From Lentisphaerota bacterium (lineage in GTDB: Bacteria > Verrucomicrobiota > Lentisphaeria > Victivallales > Victivallaceae), in assembly GCA_015061625.1 (NCBI GenBank), contig SUWG01000007.1, forward strand, positions 62,001-126,000: DNA of 64,000 bases, given 5' to 3'. The notes beneath the pieces are model-generated. The model did no database searches, had not been told where the DNA came from, and saw nothing but the letters and a program-made list of their open reading frames with translations. The position numbers were made by a program, and so were the translations under genes. Positions within the stretch are counted from its first letter, which is position 1. Each line of letters starts with the position of its first letter. Positions 8,776 to 16,993 of this stretch are shown here, one piece after another.

Positions 8776-10084
8776 TTTTCTTTTGCATCAACTTCCAAAG
8801 CGCACAGGCGGCCAGAGTACATAATACCGGTAATGCCGGTAATTGATACCGCGGAGCGGTGATCGCTCCGGGCAAAAAGAGATAATATTCCGCAAAGGCG
8901 AGGAAAATGAGCAACTCCGGATAAGATTTTTTCCAGTTGATCAAATCATGTCCGAGTCGGCAGAATGATGCAAGATACAGGATACCGACCGGAACCAGTA
9001 ACGGTATAAGACAAAGTAAAAACCAAATATAATTTTCGCCGAAATAGTGTTTGACAGCGGCAAAAATCCCATCTTTTTTCAAAACGCCCATCGTACCCCG
9101 GTCGGAGACGGTTGCCCCCATACTTTCGCAGAAACTCGGAGCATCCGGCAGAAGGATTAACAGGGTGAAGTGCTGGGAGAAATAGATAAAAGGGTGATCG
9201 TAAACCATTTGCCGGAATTCGGCTTTGCGCCAGTTTTCCCTGCTTCTTTCATCCGGGAAACGTGTAGTATCGGCAAAGGCTTCTCTTTCAATGGCCAACA
9301 GCCGTTGTTTTTCGCTCTCAAAATCGGTGCCGTTGACTTCGGCCATAAGCATTGCGCCATTCTGGTGACGCATGGCCCCGGTATTGGTATCGATATCAAA
9401 GGTTGCTCCGATGCGATAGTTGCGGAGCATCCATGGAGTTATTACCGCGGCAAAGATCAGCAGAGCGGTAACTGAATGGATTAACCGTTGTTTCCACGGT
9501 ACGCCGGAAATGGTCAGGATCAGGGTGAGCAGAACGAGTATAAAAAGTTGATTGATCGGCCGGATAAGCACCGCCAAAGCGGCGATAAAGGTGCAAAGAA
9601 AGAGATCGGAACACTTTTTCTGCTGATAATAACGGATGAAAAACAGAAATTCTCCGGCGGCGAATAAGGCAAAAAGAGTGTCGCTTAACAGTATCGGAGC
9701 ATTGGCGATGGCAGTCAAATTGCCGGCCATGAGGGCGGCCGCGATATTACCAATGGATTTCTTTCCGGAATAAGCGGTTGCCGCCCAGGCCGTAACGGCG
9801 CAGGTGGCAACCGAAATGATTACCTGGATCACGGCCAGAGTTTTATTGCCCAGACCGGAAAAATAAACGGCGGACGCCAGCAGGGGATATCCCGGCGGCC
9901 GCCGGGTGGTGGGGAAGGTCGCAGATTCGGCGATCGACCGGGCAGGGGCGAGATAGCCGATGCTGTCCGGGCGCAGTAACCGTGTTTCATCAGATATTGC
10001 GCCCAGAGTCGGTATCAGCCGCAGGATCAATGCCGCCAGCAAAATTGCCCAAAGGGTGTATTTATGTTCTAAAAACTTATTCAT
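8735..10084 (-). CDS. GT39/ArnT-like membrane glycosyltransferase
   Basis: The protein (449 aa from the ATG at 10084) is polytopic. After the first helix a periplasmic loop carries LLRPDSIGYL, the acidic DSxxY-type motif typical of dolichyl-phosphate-mannose mannosyltransferase-like (PMT_2) and ArnT enzymes that use polyprenyl-phosphate sugars. About ten further hydrophobic segments follow, with a soluble lumenal part near residues 240-330. Substrate and acceptor are unknown; lipid A, a glycan or a protein are all possible. An in-frame GTG-type upstream extension of six codons (MVYFII) is less convincing than the internal MNKFLEHKY start. It is cotranscribed with, and overlaps, comEC. Confidence 0.7.
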   Translation of the reverse strand: MNKFLEHKYTLWAILLAALILRLIPTLGAISDETRLLRPDSIGYLAPARSIAESATFPTTRRPPGYPLLASAVYFSGLGNKTLAVIQVIISVATCAVTAWAATAYSGKKSIGNIAAALMAGNLTAIANAPILLSDTLFALFAAGEFLFFIRYYQQKKCSDLFLCTFIAALAVLIRPINQLFILVLLTLILTISGVPWKQRLIHSVTALLIFAAVITPWMLRNYRIGATFDIDTNTGAMRHQNGAMLMAEVNGTDFESEKQRLLAIEREAFADTTRFPDERSRENWRKAEFRQMVYDHPFIYFSQHFTLLILLPDAPSFCESMGATVSDRGTMGVLKKDGIFAAVKHYFGENYIWFLLCLIPLLVPVGILYLASFCRLGHDLINWKKSYPELLIFLAFAEYYLFLPGAITAPRYQLPALPVLCTLAACALWKLMQKKNVEIAEDPDRMEV

Positions 10085-10141
10085 AATAATAAAATATACC
10101 ATTATTTTGTGCTTTGCAAGGAAAGATTATCTGTTTTTTAC

Positions 10142-10169
10142 TTGCAATCTGGAAAAAATGCTGTATATT
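10142..10169 (+). promoter_or_regulatory. Predicted tRNA-Thr promoter
   Basis: TTGCAA (10142-10147), 16 bp, TATATT (10164-10169) lies 19 bp upstream of the tRNA 5' end. The rpsU promoter has the same two hexamers. Confidence 0.7.
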
Positions 10170-10188
10170 GTAGATATTTCAATGGAGT

Positions 10189-10264
10189 GCCGGCTTGGCT
10201 CAGTTGGTAGCGCAGTTGATTTGTAATCATCAGGTCGCCGGTTCGAGTCCGGCAGCCGGCTCCA
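10189..10264 (+). tRNA. tRNA-Thr (anticodon TGT)
   Basis: The 76-nt sequence folds as a cloverleaf with acceptor GCCGGCT/AGCCGGC, TGT anticodon in a TTTGTAA loop, T arm around GGTTCGAGTCC and a genomically encoded CCA. Two internal stem positions are non-canonical: position 12 against 23 (T-C) in the D stem and position 28 against 42 (T-T) in the anticodon stem. The identity rests on the anticodon and on overall resemblance to bacterial tRNA-Thr(UGU). A run of eight T follows the CCA but no hairpin, and an ORF begins 22 nt further on. Confidence 0.95.
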
Positions 10265-10286
10265 TTTTTTTTATTTTCTTTACACT

Positions 10287-10979
10287 ATGAAATATCCGGT
10301 GATCCGCAAATCTTACATCCGCAGTTGGCAATATATCCGTGAAGATTTTATTCCGGTGGTGAATAAATTTCTGAAATCCGGTCTGCCGGAGTGTAAGGTC
10401 ATCTATCACACCCGCAATAAAGAATGCCGCCTGCTTTCCGAAGGAACCCCGGTTCCGTTGGTATTCAAGTTATACCGTGAAAAACGCTTTTTCCGGTATT
10501 TATTCCGTCCATCGCAGGCGTACCGGGAATTTCTGGGATTCAAATTGACCGCTGAAGCCGGAATTCCGGTGGCAAAAGTTATCGCTTTGGGCGAAAGACG
10601 CTCGTTTTTGCGTTTGAAAGAGGCATTTTTCGTCACTGAATATCTGACTGGTTTTAATGATGGCGATGAGTTTACCCATCCGGGATGCAATGAGAAATTG
10701 CAGGATGAATTCATCCGTATAAATCTGGAGTATCTGGCCCGGTTTCACAATGCCGGATTGGTGCATGGCGGTTTCCACCCGCGCAATGAACTTTACAAGT
10801 TGGATGATGCGGGAAATATGATCGTGGTCTGGATCGATTTGGCCACGGTCGCTCCGGAGGGCAAACGCAAACGTTTTTCACAGCAGGATGATTTATCCCG
10901 TTTCTTGAAAGAGTATAAATTTTCCCCTGAAAAAGAGCAGGAATACCGTTCTTTTTATGCCTCATTGCGCAACAGATAA
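10287..10979 (+). CDS. Lipopolysaccharide (Kdo/InaA-like) kinase-fold protein lacking the catalytic Asp
   Basis: The 230-aa protein resembles the Kdo-kinase/InaA/WaaP group of eukaryote-type kinases that phosphorylate LPS core sugars. Visible parts are an N-lobe with VPLVFKLYREKRFFRYLF, a hinge FFVTEYLTGFND, a catalytic-loop equivalent LVHGGFHPRNEL near residue 160 and a DFG-equivalent VVWIDLATV. In active relatives the loop reads HGD-x-H-x-x-N; here the Asp is Gly, while the following His and Asn and the later Asp are kept. The start codon follows the tRNA by 22 nt and has no purine-rich ribosome site. Function, if any catalysis remains, is unknown; LPS-related work is plausible because KdsB is also encoded. 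Confidence 0.6.
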   Translation: MKYPVIRKSYIRSWQYIREDFIPVVNKFLKSGLPECKVIYHTRNKECRLLSEGTPVPLVFKLYREKRFFRYLFRPSQAYREFLGFKLTAEAGIPVAKVIALGERRSFLRLKEAFFVTEYLTGFNDGDEFTHPGCNEKLQDEFIRINLEYLARFHNAGLVHGGFHPRNELYKLDDAGNMIVVWIDLATVAPEGKRKRFSQQDDLSRFLKEYKFSPEKEQEYRSFYASLRNR

Positions 10980-11019
10980 AAAAAATCTCTTTTTTTTTGC
11001 ACTTTGGGGGCTTTTTCTG

Positions 11020-11048
11020 TTGAAAAAAACCGTTTTGCAGTTTATAGT
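11020..11048 (+). promoter_or_regulatory. Predicted promoter of the pseudopilin cluster
   Basis: TTGAAA (11020-11025), 17 bp, TATAGT (11043-11048), 38 bp before the first pseudopilin start. Confidence 0.6.
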
Positions 11049-11086
11049 ATCAGCGACAGTGTGGAAAACCCCATAGGGATAATGCA

Positions 11087-11896
11087 ATGAAAAAATACAG
11101 AATACACTCTTTTACGCTGATCGAGTTGCTGGCGGTTATCGGATTGCTGGCTTTGCTTATCGGTATATTCACTCCGGCTTTTTCCCGCATGATGCAGGGA
11201 AATCAGGTCGATCAGATGTCGTCCAAGTTCAAAACCGGCATGGAGGTCGCCCAGGCTAAAGCCGTTGCTTCCCGCAAATATGTGGCGATGATCATTCCCA
11301 CTGTTGCTTCTGAAGCCGATCCCCGGTTGCGTCCTTATTGCAATGGCGGCTACCGTCTGGCCTATGTGAAACGTGACGGTAACGAATATGTTTTTGATTC
11401 ATGGGTCCCCGGCCAGCAGTGGTCGAATATGGTCGATGGTGCGATGCTGGTGCGTATACTCCGGCGCAAGGATTGGTATAACAAGGCCGGAGATGATGAG
11501 AGTGGTGTTAAAGGTTTGGTAACTGATCCGGCGGATGATGCCACCGGAGCCGTTTCTCTTGCCGGAAATACCGGTGATGCTTTAACCGGGTACGAGTGTT
11601 TGACGACGATCATGATCCCGGAGGAAATACATGATGCCGGCACGGATGATATCGTGCTTCTGGGGATTGACGGCAGTAAAACAAATGAAAGATATAAATC
11701 GCAGGCCAGGGCAATCGTGTTTACTCCGTTTGGCGGTTGTGCCGGCAGTGATGAGCCGCTGTTGTTCTTCTTCACCGAGGCAAGCGTGAGCAACGATGAA
11801 TATTCTTACAGCAACAGTGATAACTTTCTGGTGTTGAAACTTAATCCGATTACCGGCAAGGTGGTCTATCTGTCGATGGAGGATGGTGATGAATAA
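11087..11896 (+). CDS. Prepilin-type protein, GspH-like position (Verru_Chthon cassette D-like)
   Basis: The 269-aa protein starts with a class III (prepilin) signal: a short basic leader, then FTLIELLAVIGLLALLIGIFTPAF, which forms the N-terminal hydrophobic helix of pseudopilins, followed by a soluble domain. The residue before the F is Ser rather than the classical Gly. It is the first of four overlapping or adjacent genes ordered like minor pseudopilins H-I-J-K. In Verrucomicrobia such four-gene sets are described as the Verru_Chthon cassette; assignment to subfamily D is tentative. AGGGA precedes the ATG, and a clear promoter lies upstream. It is likely inserted in the inner membrane and processed by a prepilin peptidase encoded elsewhere. 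Confidence 0.75.
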   Translation: MKKYRIHSFTLIELLAVIGLLALLIGIFTPAFSRMMQGNQVDQMSSKFKTGMEVAQAKAVASRKYVAMIIPTVASEADPRLRPYCNGGYRLAYVKRDGNEYVFDSWVPGQQWSNMVDGAMLVRILRRKDWYNKAGDDESGVKGLVTDPADDATGAVSLAGNTGDALTGYECLTTIMIPEEIHDAGTDDIVLLGIDGSKTNERYKSQARAIVFTPFGGCAGSDEPLLFFFTEASVSNDEYSYSNSDNFLVLKLNPITGKVVYLSMEDGDE

Positions 11897-12551
11897 GTTG
11901 ATGAAATACCGCTTCAATCTGGTTGAAGTCATGCTGGCGATCGTGGTTCTGTCGCTGGGTATGGCGAGTATTTTTGTATTGTTTCCGGCGGGTTTGAGCA
12001 ATCACCGTTCTGCTATGGCGGAGAACAGCATTGCCGATATGGCCGAGTTGGTGATTTCCCGCATCCGGGCTCAAGCGGCATTGAAAGGTACGACCGATGG
12101 TTTCGGTAGCATCGCTTCGGAATTTTCCGGCGACCCGGCGACCGATGTGGGGGATGATTGGCGCAGTGTTTCCTCTTCCGACCCGTGGACGGTCAAAAAG
12201 ATAAACAATGGTCTTTATGTTGTCCGTCAACTTTCCGGCCCGGCGGATGATCCGTATGTGGATTTTGCCGCAGTGGTGCGGGTTTATACCGATGATAATT
12301 ATCTGGACGAATTATTTGCCCCGGTTTCTGCCTCCGGTGGTGCGCTTTATGCTGAAGCGAAACACTCCGGCAGTTGGTCACTTGGTGCTGATGACGATGC
12401 AAAATTGAAAGCGTTGTCGGTCGGCAGTGCCGTTCTGCCGCTGATCGTGGAAATAAGTTATCCGGCTGATGTGCCGTATGCGGATCGGACCAAGGCATAT
12501 TTCCGTTTTGAGATATTTAATGAACTTTACGAGTTGAAACAGGAAGATTGA
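11883..12551 (+). CDS. Prepilin-type protein, GspI/PilV-like (Verru_Chthon cassette B-like)
   Basis: The 222-aa product has the leader MVMNKLMKYR and the helix FNLVEVMLAIVVLSLGMASIFVLFP, matching the I/V type of minor pseudopilin, in which E5 and the following helix are conserved. The residue before the processing site is Arg. The soluble part is acidic, with a segment DPYVDFAAVVRVYTDD predicted as beta strand. The start overlaps the end of the previous gene by 14 bp (a second ATG at 11889 is also possible), so the genes are coupled. It should act with the neighbouring proteins as a tip complex for a pilus or secretion pseudopilus. Confidence 0.75.
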   Translation: MVMNKLMKYRFNLVEVMLAIVVLSLGMASIFVLFPAGLSNHRSAMAENSIADMAELVISRIRAQAALKGTTDGFGSIASEFSGDPATDVGDDWRSVSSSDPWTVKKINNGLYVVRQLSGPADDPYVDFAAVVRVYTDDNYLDELFAPVSASGGALYAEAKHSGSWSLGADDDAKLKALSVGSAVLPLIVEISYPADVPYADRTKAYFRFEIFNELYELKQED

Positions 12552-12561
12552 GGAGGTTGCT

Positions 12562-13464
12562 GTGAAAAAATACCGTAGAACTTCCTTTACGTTGATCGAA
12601 TTGCTGGCGGCAATGGCGGTTTTCAGCATATTGCTGGTTGTTGCTCTGCGGCTTTTTTCCGGAGCGCAGCAGATTTGGTTGCGCAGTGAGCAGAAAACTG
12701 ATACCTTTGCTTCGGCGCGCACGGCAATGGAATTTCTGGCATCCCGTTTGCAAACGATCAGTTATATTGATGATGAGCCGTTTGAAATCGTTGACAATGA
12801 TCACAATACGACCGATGAAAATGGCGATAAAATGCCCGGATTCACCGGATATGAGTGTGATGAGATCTGGTTCATCAGCAATCTGGCTCTGGGGGATGGC
12901 GGACATAATCAGCATTTTGTGAAGTTCCGTCTGGTCAACCCCATGGGAGATCAGGATAATGCCGGTACATTCCAGATGATCAAGTATACCGGGCAGAGAA
13001 CGAAAGGGAAAAACCACTTTTATTGTGAACTTTTCCCCGGTTACAGTGATGACAGCCGGAAAATCCGGAGTTACGCCGAGGCGATGACCCATTTGCGCAA
13101 GGTATTCACTGCGGTGCAGGAAGATGGTGATGATCCGAATGTGGATGGGGTGGAAGCGGCCGCAACTGCAGTGGATATTATTGAAAACGTGGTAAGTTTC
13201 AGGATATTGAGATTTGTTGCAAAAGCGAATCTTGATGGCGATGGCAATGTCGAAAGTTACGATTATGATGAAGATACTCCGGCAACCGGTGATACGACCG
13301 CCGCACCTTATCTGGTGGAAATAGAGTTGCGTATGCTTGACAGCCGGGAAAGTTTCCGCAGATGGCGTGAGGCGGAAACTCAAAGTGAAAAAGATGCCAT
13401 TTTTGCTGAATTCGGTTATACATTCCGCCGGGCGATTTTGCTGGGCAAGAAAGGAAGTGAATGA
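12562..13464 (+). CDS. Prepilin-type protein, GspJ/PilW-like (Verru_Chthon cassette C-like)
   Basis: The 300-aa product starts at GTG, 5 bp after a perfect AGGAGG at 12551-12556. The N-terminus MKKYRRTS precedes FTLIELLAAMAVFSILLVVALRLF, a J/W-type prepilin helix, and the next stretch (QIWLRSEQKTDTFASARTAMEFLASRL) is typical of the J family. It ends four bases into the next gene. The residue before the cleavage point is Ser. It presumably assembles with its three neighbours. Confidence 0.75.
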   Translation: MKKYRRTSFTLIELLAAMAVFSILLVVALRLFSGAQQIWLRSEQKTDTFASARTAMEFLASRLQTISYIDDEPFEIVDNDHNTTDENGDKMPGFTGYECDEIWFISNLALGDGGHNQHFVKFRLVNPMGDQDNAGTFQMIKYTGQRTKGKNHFYCELFPGYSDDSRKIRSYAEAMTHLRKVFTAVQEDGDDPNVDGVEAAATAVDIIENVVSFRILRFVAKANLDGDGNVESYDYDEDTPATGDTTAAPYLVEIELRMLDSRESFRRWREAETQSEKDAIFAEFGYTFRRAILLGKKGSE

Positions 13465-16400
13465 TGAGATATATGAAAAATAATTCAGAAAGCGGTGTCG
13501 CTCTGATTTTTGCCATCGGACTTCTGGCATTGTTGCTGTTGGTCGGTTTGGCTTTTGTCGGCAATTCGATCAATTACCGCAAGGTGGCGGAAAACAACAG
13601 TTCCCGTTCACAGGCGAGGATGCTGGCTTTGTCGGCGGCCAGCCGGGCGGCAAGTTCATTGCAGATCTATTCCCACCAGTTTATTAAAAATGATTCATCA
13701 CATGAACCGCCGAAAAGTTTCGATCATATTTTCAGTTTTGCCAGATATGATGCTGACGGAGCGGTTTCATCCGGTGGGGCGCATGAATACAATGATGGTC
13801 TGGTGGGGGATTATTCATTGATGCTGCTGCCGACCGGCAGTTCGGTTTTGAGTTCCCAGCGGGCTTTGGCATTCAACAATCAGTTTTTGAATAACTGGCC
13901 GGGGCGGTGGGTCTTTTTTACCAATGGTTTGACCGGCGATGACCGCCGGATCATCGGGCGTGCCGCCTGGCAGGTGGTTGGTTCACCGGCTGAAATTCTG
14001 GCTCCGGTATTTATGCGTGGAGCGGTTACGGTCGATCCGTATTACAGTGGAAGCGGTTCGGAAATATTTTATCCCAATGAACACCGCTGGGGCAGGGAGA
14101 TCGACGAAGTGGTATTGCCGGATGGTGTGTTTTCAACAGCCGGGATAACTGCCGACGGCCGGATGAGTGATATGAGTACGGTTTATCCGACCGTTATCGG
14201 AGCAAGTGGCACCGGTGAGGCCGCTATGCGTATCCAACGCTGGATCGAGAGTTGGTTTGTGCCGGATTATGCCGGCGGCACGGTCGCAGACCCCTCGGAA
14301 ACCACCTTTACTGAAACTTATGCAGTCGGCCGTTATCACCGGTTGCGCTTCAATATTTCTGAATTGAATGACGGCGGCCATGAGTGGCAGGAAAATCGTG
14401 ATGGAGATCCTGTTTATGAAGGTTTGGATCAATGGTATGCCCGGTTGGGGATCACCAGCACCAATAAAGCCTATGCCAATAGTGAAACGGCGATCATCCG
14501 TCTGACTGCGGATGCTCCGTATTTCATGGATCACTCCGATAAATTTTTTGACTATGAGATTTTCGGCAGTGATGTCAGTGATGGTGACCGGGAATTTGGC
14601 GGCTTGCCGTTCCTGCGCCGCATCGGTCATAACAAAGGCACATTTACTTCATTGACTGATTTGCGCAAACAAATTGCCGCCAATTTCAATGATTATTGCG
14701 ACACCGATGGGATTCCGACTTCAGACGTGGCGGCAACTGATTGGCTGGGTTTGCTGGGGAAGGATAAAGCCAATCCCACCTACACCGGCAATGAACAAAC
14801 GCCGTATATTTATGAGATCGGGGTAAGTTTCGGTATTGCTTCCAGTGATGCTGATACTGCAGTTATTTCTGCATCCAGAGATGCCACGACCGGTGAATAT
14901 ACTTTTGGTGCGCAGATACTGGCCGCTCCCGTGGTCAAACTGTGCAACATATATCCTTTTAATCCGGCCGGTGGAATGTACAGCGACTTTGGTTCTGATA
15001 CCGATTTTCTGCGGGCTTATGTTGATTTAGGGCAGTTGAATATTGAATTTAAGTTTAAGCAAATTACTCTGAAAAATGTTACACTTTCTTATACGTTTGA
15101 AGAGTATGATGGAAAAGATGCAAATGGAAATGATATTTATAAACCTCCTGTGACAAAGACGATTACGTTAGACATTGTTATAACCGATGAATCCCCCCTG
15201 ATATATGGTTTGGATCCGTTCCAAATATCCGGTTCCAATTGGGAGCGTACTGCGGAAACTGCGGTAAATCCTGATACTCCGATCAATCCGGTTGTATTTT
15301 CCGCATCTGATGTGGATAATTCAAGCGGCAGTAAACCTTATCCGTGGAAGCGTGGAGCATCCGGGGATCAAGCCTTACCTGCAACCTCGTTGATCTTTAC
15401 TTTATCAGTTTCGGAAGATAATTTTGCCAGTAATCAAACGGGATTTTTTGTGCCAACATCTGTGCCAACACTTGTGGCAGATGATTTTAAAAAATTCCAA
15501 CTTGCGATTAACGATGACAAGGATAGTGGTAATAATAGATACAGTCTTGCATCCGTGCAAACGCAACCGGCTACTATCACGATAGATCAGATCGCAGTTA
15601 CCAACATCGATTTCGCCGGTATCCGCCGGGCGATCCTGACGGCGAATATCGGCGGAGAAGAAGTCGGTATCGACTTTGTCGGCAAATTGATGTCACCGGA
15701 TTTTACGGTCGATTCCGAAGAGGAAATCAATTGCCCGACTGCAGTAGATTCCACTGCTTTGGCCGGTATTGTGTTGGGCAGTTACCGCAACTATGATCCG
15801 CGTCAGAATCTGAATAATGGAGATTGGTTGGCTCTCAACGAATACGCATTTGTGTCTGACATTTTCACATATTCGGATGATATTCAGTCTGCCAGCAGTA
15901 TTCCGTTACTTTGTTTGTCAGGCATCAATACCACGATTGATTCGGCGGTTAATACCGATTTTGTTCCGTTCCCGGCCACCAATCCAGATGACCGGGATGA
16001 GGAAACTGCTGACGGACCGGCTTACACATCAGACAGTGACCGGATTTCTACGGCGGTTATCCGCAATGCGCCGATGATGAGTCCGTGGGAGATCGGTTTT
16101 ATCCATCGTGGTATCAGATGGCAGACAATCAATATCAAACTCGCAAAATTTACCAATTTTGCCGATAATGAAGAAAATTGGGGAAATCCCGGCAGCACTT
16201 ATCAGCAGGGCGACGGTGCGATTCTGGAACAGATCAAAATGTCAGACCGCATCCGTTCCTACGGTAAGATCAATATCAATCGTCTGCGTTCCGGAGATAC
16301 TCACTTTGCCGATAATATCACCCAGAATCTGGGCGTTGCCCAATCGCTTTTTACCGGTTTGGTCTATGGTGAAGATCCGTTGAAATTTATCATTGATTCC

Positions 16401-16991
16401 ACCCGTGATGCCTCTACCGGCCGCTTCCCTGACACCGCCATTGCCGGAGACACTGATAAAATTAATACAGCGCAGGGAATCACTTGTGCAAGTAACTTTG
16501 CCCAAGATACCGCGCGTGAGGAATATTCCAGAAGGATTGCATTCCTCAACTATGAAACTTCTGCCGGATTATGTTTGGAAAATGCTTTTTCTTCAACTGT
16601 TTCCACCTCGCAAACGACAGATGCGGCGCAAGAGGAGATCATCGGTAAAACGATCAACCTGCTTTCGGCGCACCGTTCATCGCCTAATCTGGTTTATGTG
16701 GTCGTTGTTGCCCAGAGCATCCGTGACCGGGCCGGGGAGCAGGTGCAGTTGACTACGGAAACTGTTCCGGGCAACTTTAACCATCCTTACAGCGGCAGTG
16801 TGGATATTGACGATGGAGTAGTGACGATGCAGTGTCAGTATGGCCGCTTTGATTATCTGCACCATACTTCGGAAGATCCGGGGCAGCACATTTACTTTGA
16901 TGAAATCACCGGAGAGGTAAAAATGTTTGTCCAGTTGTATCACGACACGACTACCGGCCGTCTGACGATCCTGAAAATCGATTATCTCTGA
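13461..16991 (+). CDS. Giant GspK/PilX-like pseudopilin (Verru_Chthon cassette A-like)
   Basis: The 1176-aa product has an N-terminal SGVALIFAIGLLALLLLVGLAFVGNSINY segment, which fits the K/X-type minor pseudopilins (the E5 residue is absent in GspK), followed by a very large exported part rich in Asp, Thr and Tyr. Ordinary GspK is about 330 aa, so about 800 residues are extra; large A proteins are known from the Verru_Chthon cassette. Codons around 15010-15190 and 15390-15590 are much richer in A/T than the flanks, suggesting inserted or fast-evolving segments. It overlaps the previous gene by 4 bp. The extra mass would sit outside the inner membrane at the pilus tip; its ligand is unknown. 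Confidence 0.7.
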   Translation: MMRYMKNNSESGVALIFAIGLLALLLLVGLAFVGNSINYRKVAENNSSRSQARMLALSAASRAASSLQIYSHQFIKNDSSHEPPKSFDHIFSFARYDADGAVSSGGAHEYNDGLVGDYSLMLLPTGSSVLSSQRALAFNNQFLNNWPGRWVFFTNGLTGDDRRIIGRAAWQVVGSPAEILAPVFMRGAVTVDPYYSGSGSEIFYPNEHRWGREIDEVVLPDGVFSTAGITADGRMSDMSTVYPTVIGASGTGEAAMRIQRWIESWFVPDYAGGTVADPSETTFTETYAVGRYHRLRFNISELNDGGHEWQENRDGDPVYEGLDQWYARLGITSTNKAYANSETAIIRLTADAPYFMDHSDKFFDYEIFGSDVSDGDREFGGLPFLRRIGHNKGTFTSLTDLRKQIAANFNDYCDTDGIPTSDVAATDWLGLLGKDKANPTYTGNEQTPYIYEIGVSFGIASSDADTAVISASRDATTGEYTFGAQILAAPVVKLCNIYPFNPAGGMYSDFGSDTDFLRAYVDLGQLNIEFKFKQITLKNVTLSYTFEEYDGKDANGNDIYKPPVTKTITLDIVITDESPLIYGLDPFQISGSNWERTAETAVNPDTPINPVVFSASDVDNSSGSKPYPWKRGASGDQALPATSLIFTLSVSEDNFASNQTGFFVPTSVPTLVADDFKKFQLAINDDKDSGNNRYSLASVQTQPATITIDQIAVTNIDFAGIRRAILTANIGGEEVGIDFVGKLMSPDFTVDSEEEINCPTAVDSTALAGIVLGSYRNYDPRQNLNNGDWLALNEYAFVSDIFTYSDDIQSASSIPLLCLSGINTTIDSAVNTDFVPFPATNPDDRDEETADGPAYTSDSDRISTAVIRNAPMMSPWEIGFIHRGIRWQTINIKLAKFTNFADNEENWGNPGSTYQQGDGAILEQIKMSDRIRSYGKININRLRSGDTHFADNITQNLGVAQSLFTGLVYGEDPLKFIIDSTRDASTGRFPDTAIAGDTDKINTAQGITCASNFAQDTAREEYSRRIAFLNYETSAGLCLENAFSSTVSTSQTTDAAQEEIIGKTINLLSAHRSSPNLVYVVVVAQSIRDRAGEQVQLTTETVPGNFNHPYSGSVDIDDGVVTMQCQYGRFDYLHHTSEDPGQHIYFDEITGEVKMFVQLYHDTTTGRLTILKIDYL

Positions 16992-16993
16992 TT

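Noticed and set aside
12517-13530. A 337-codon antisense frame over the GspJ-like gene
   Set aside because: It runs opposite three coupled pseudopilin genes and shows no protein family features.
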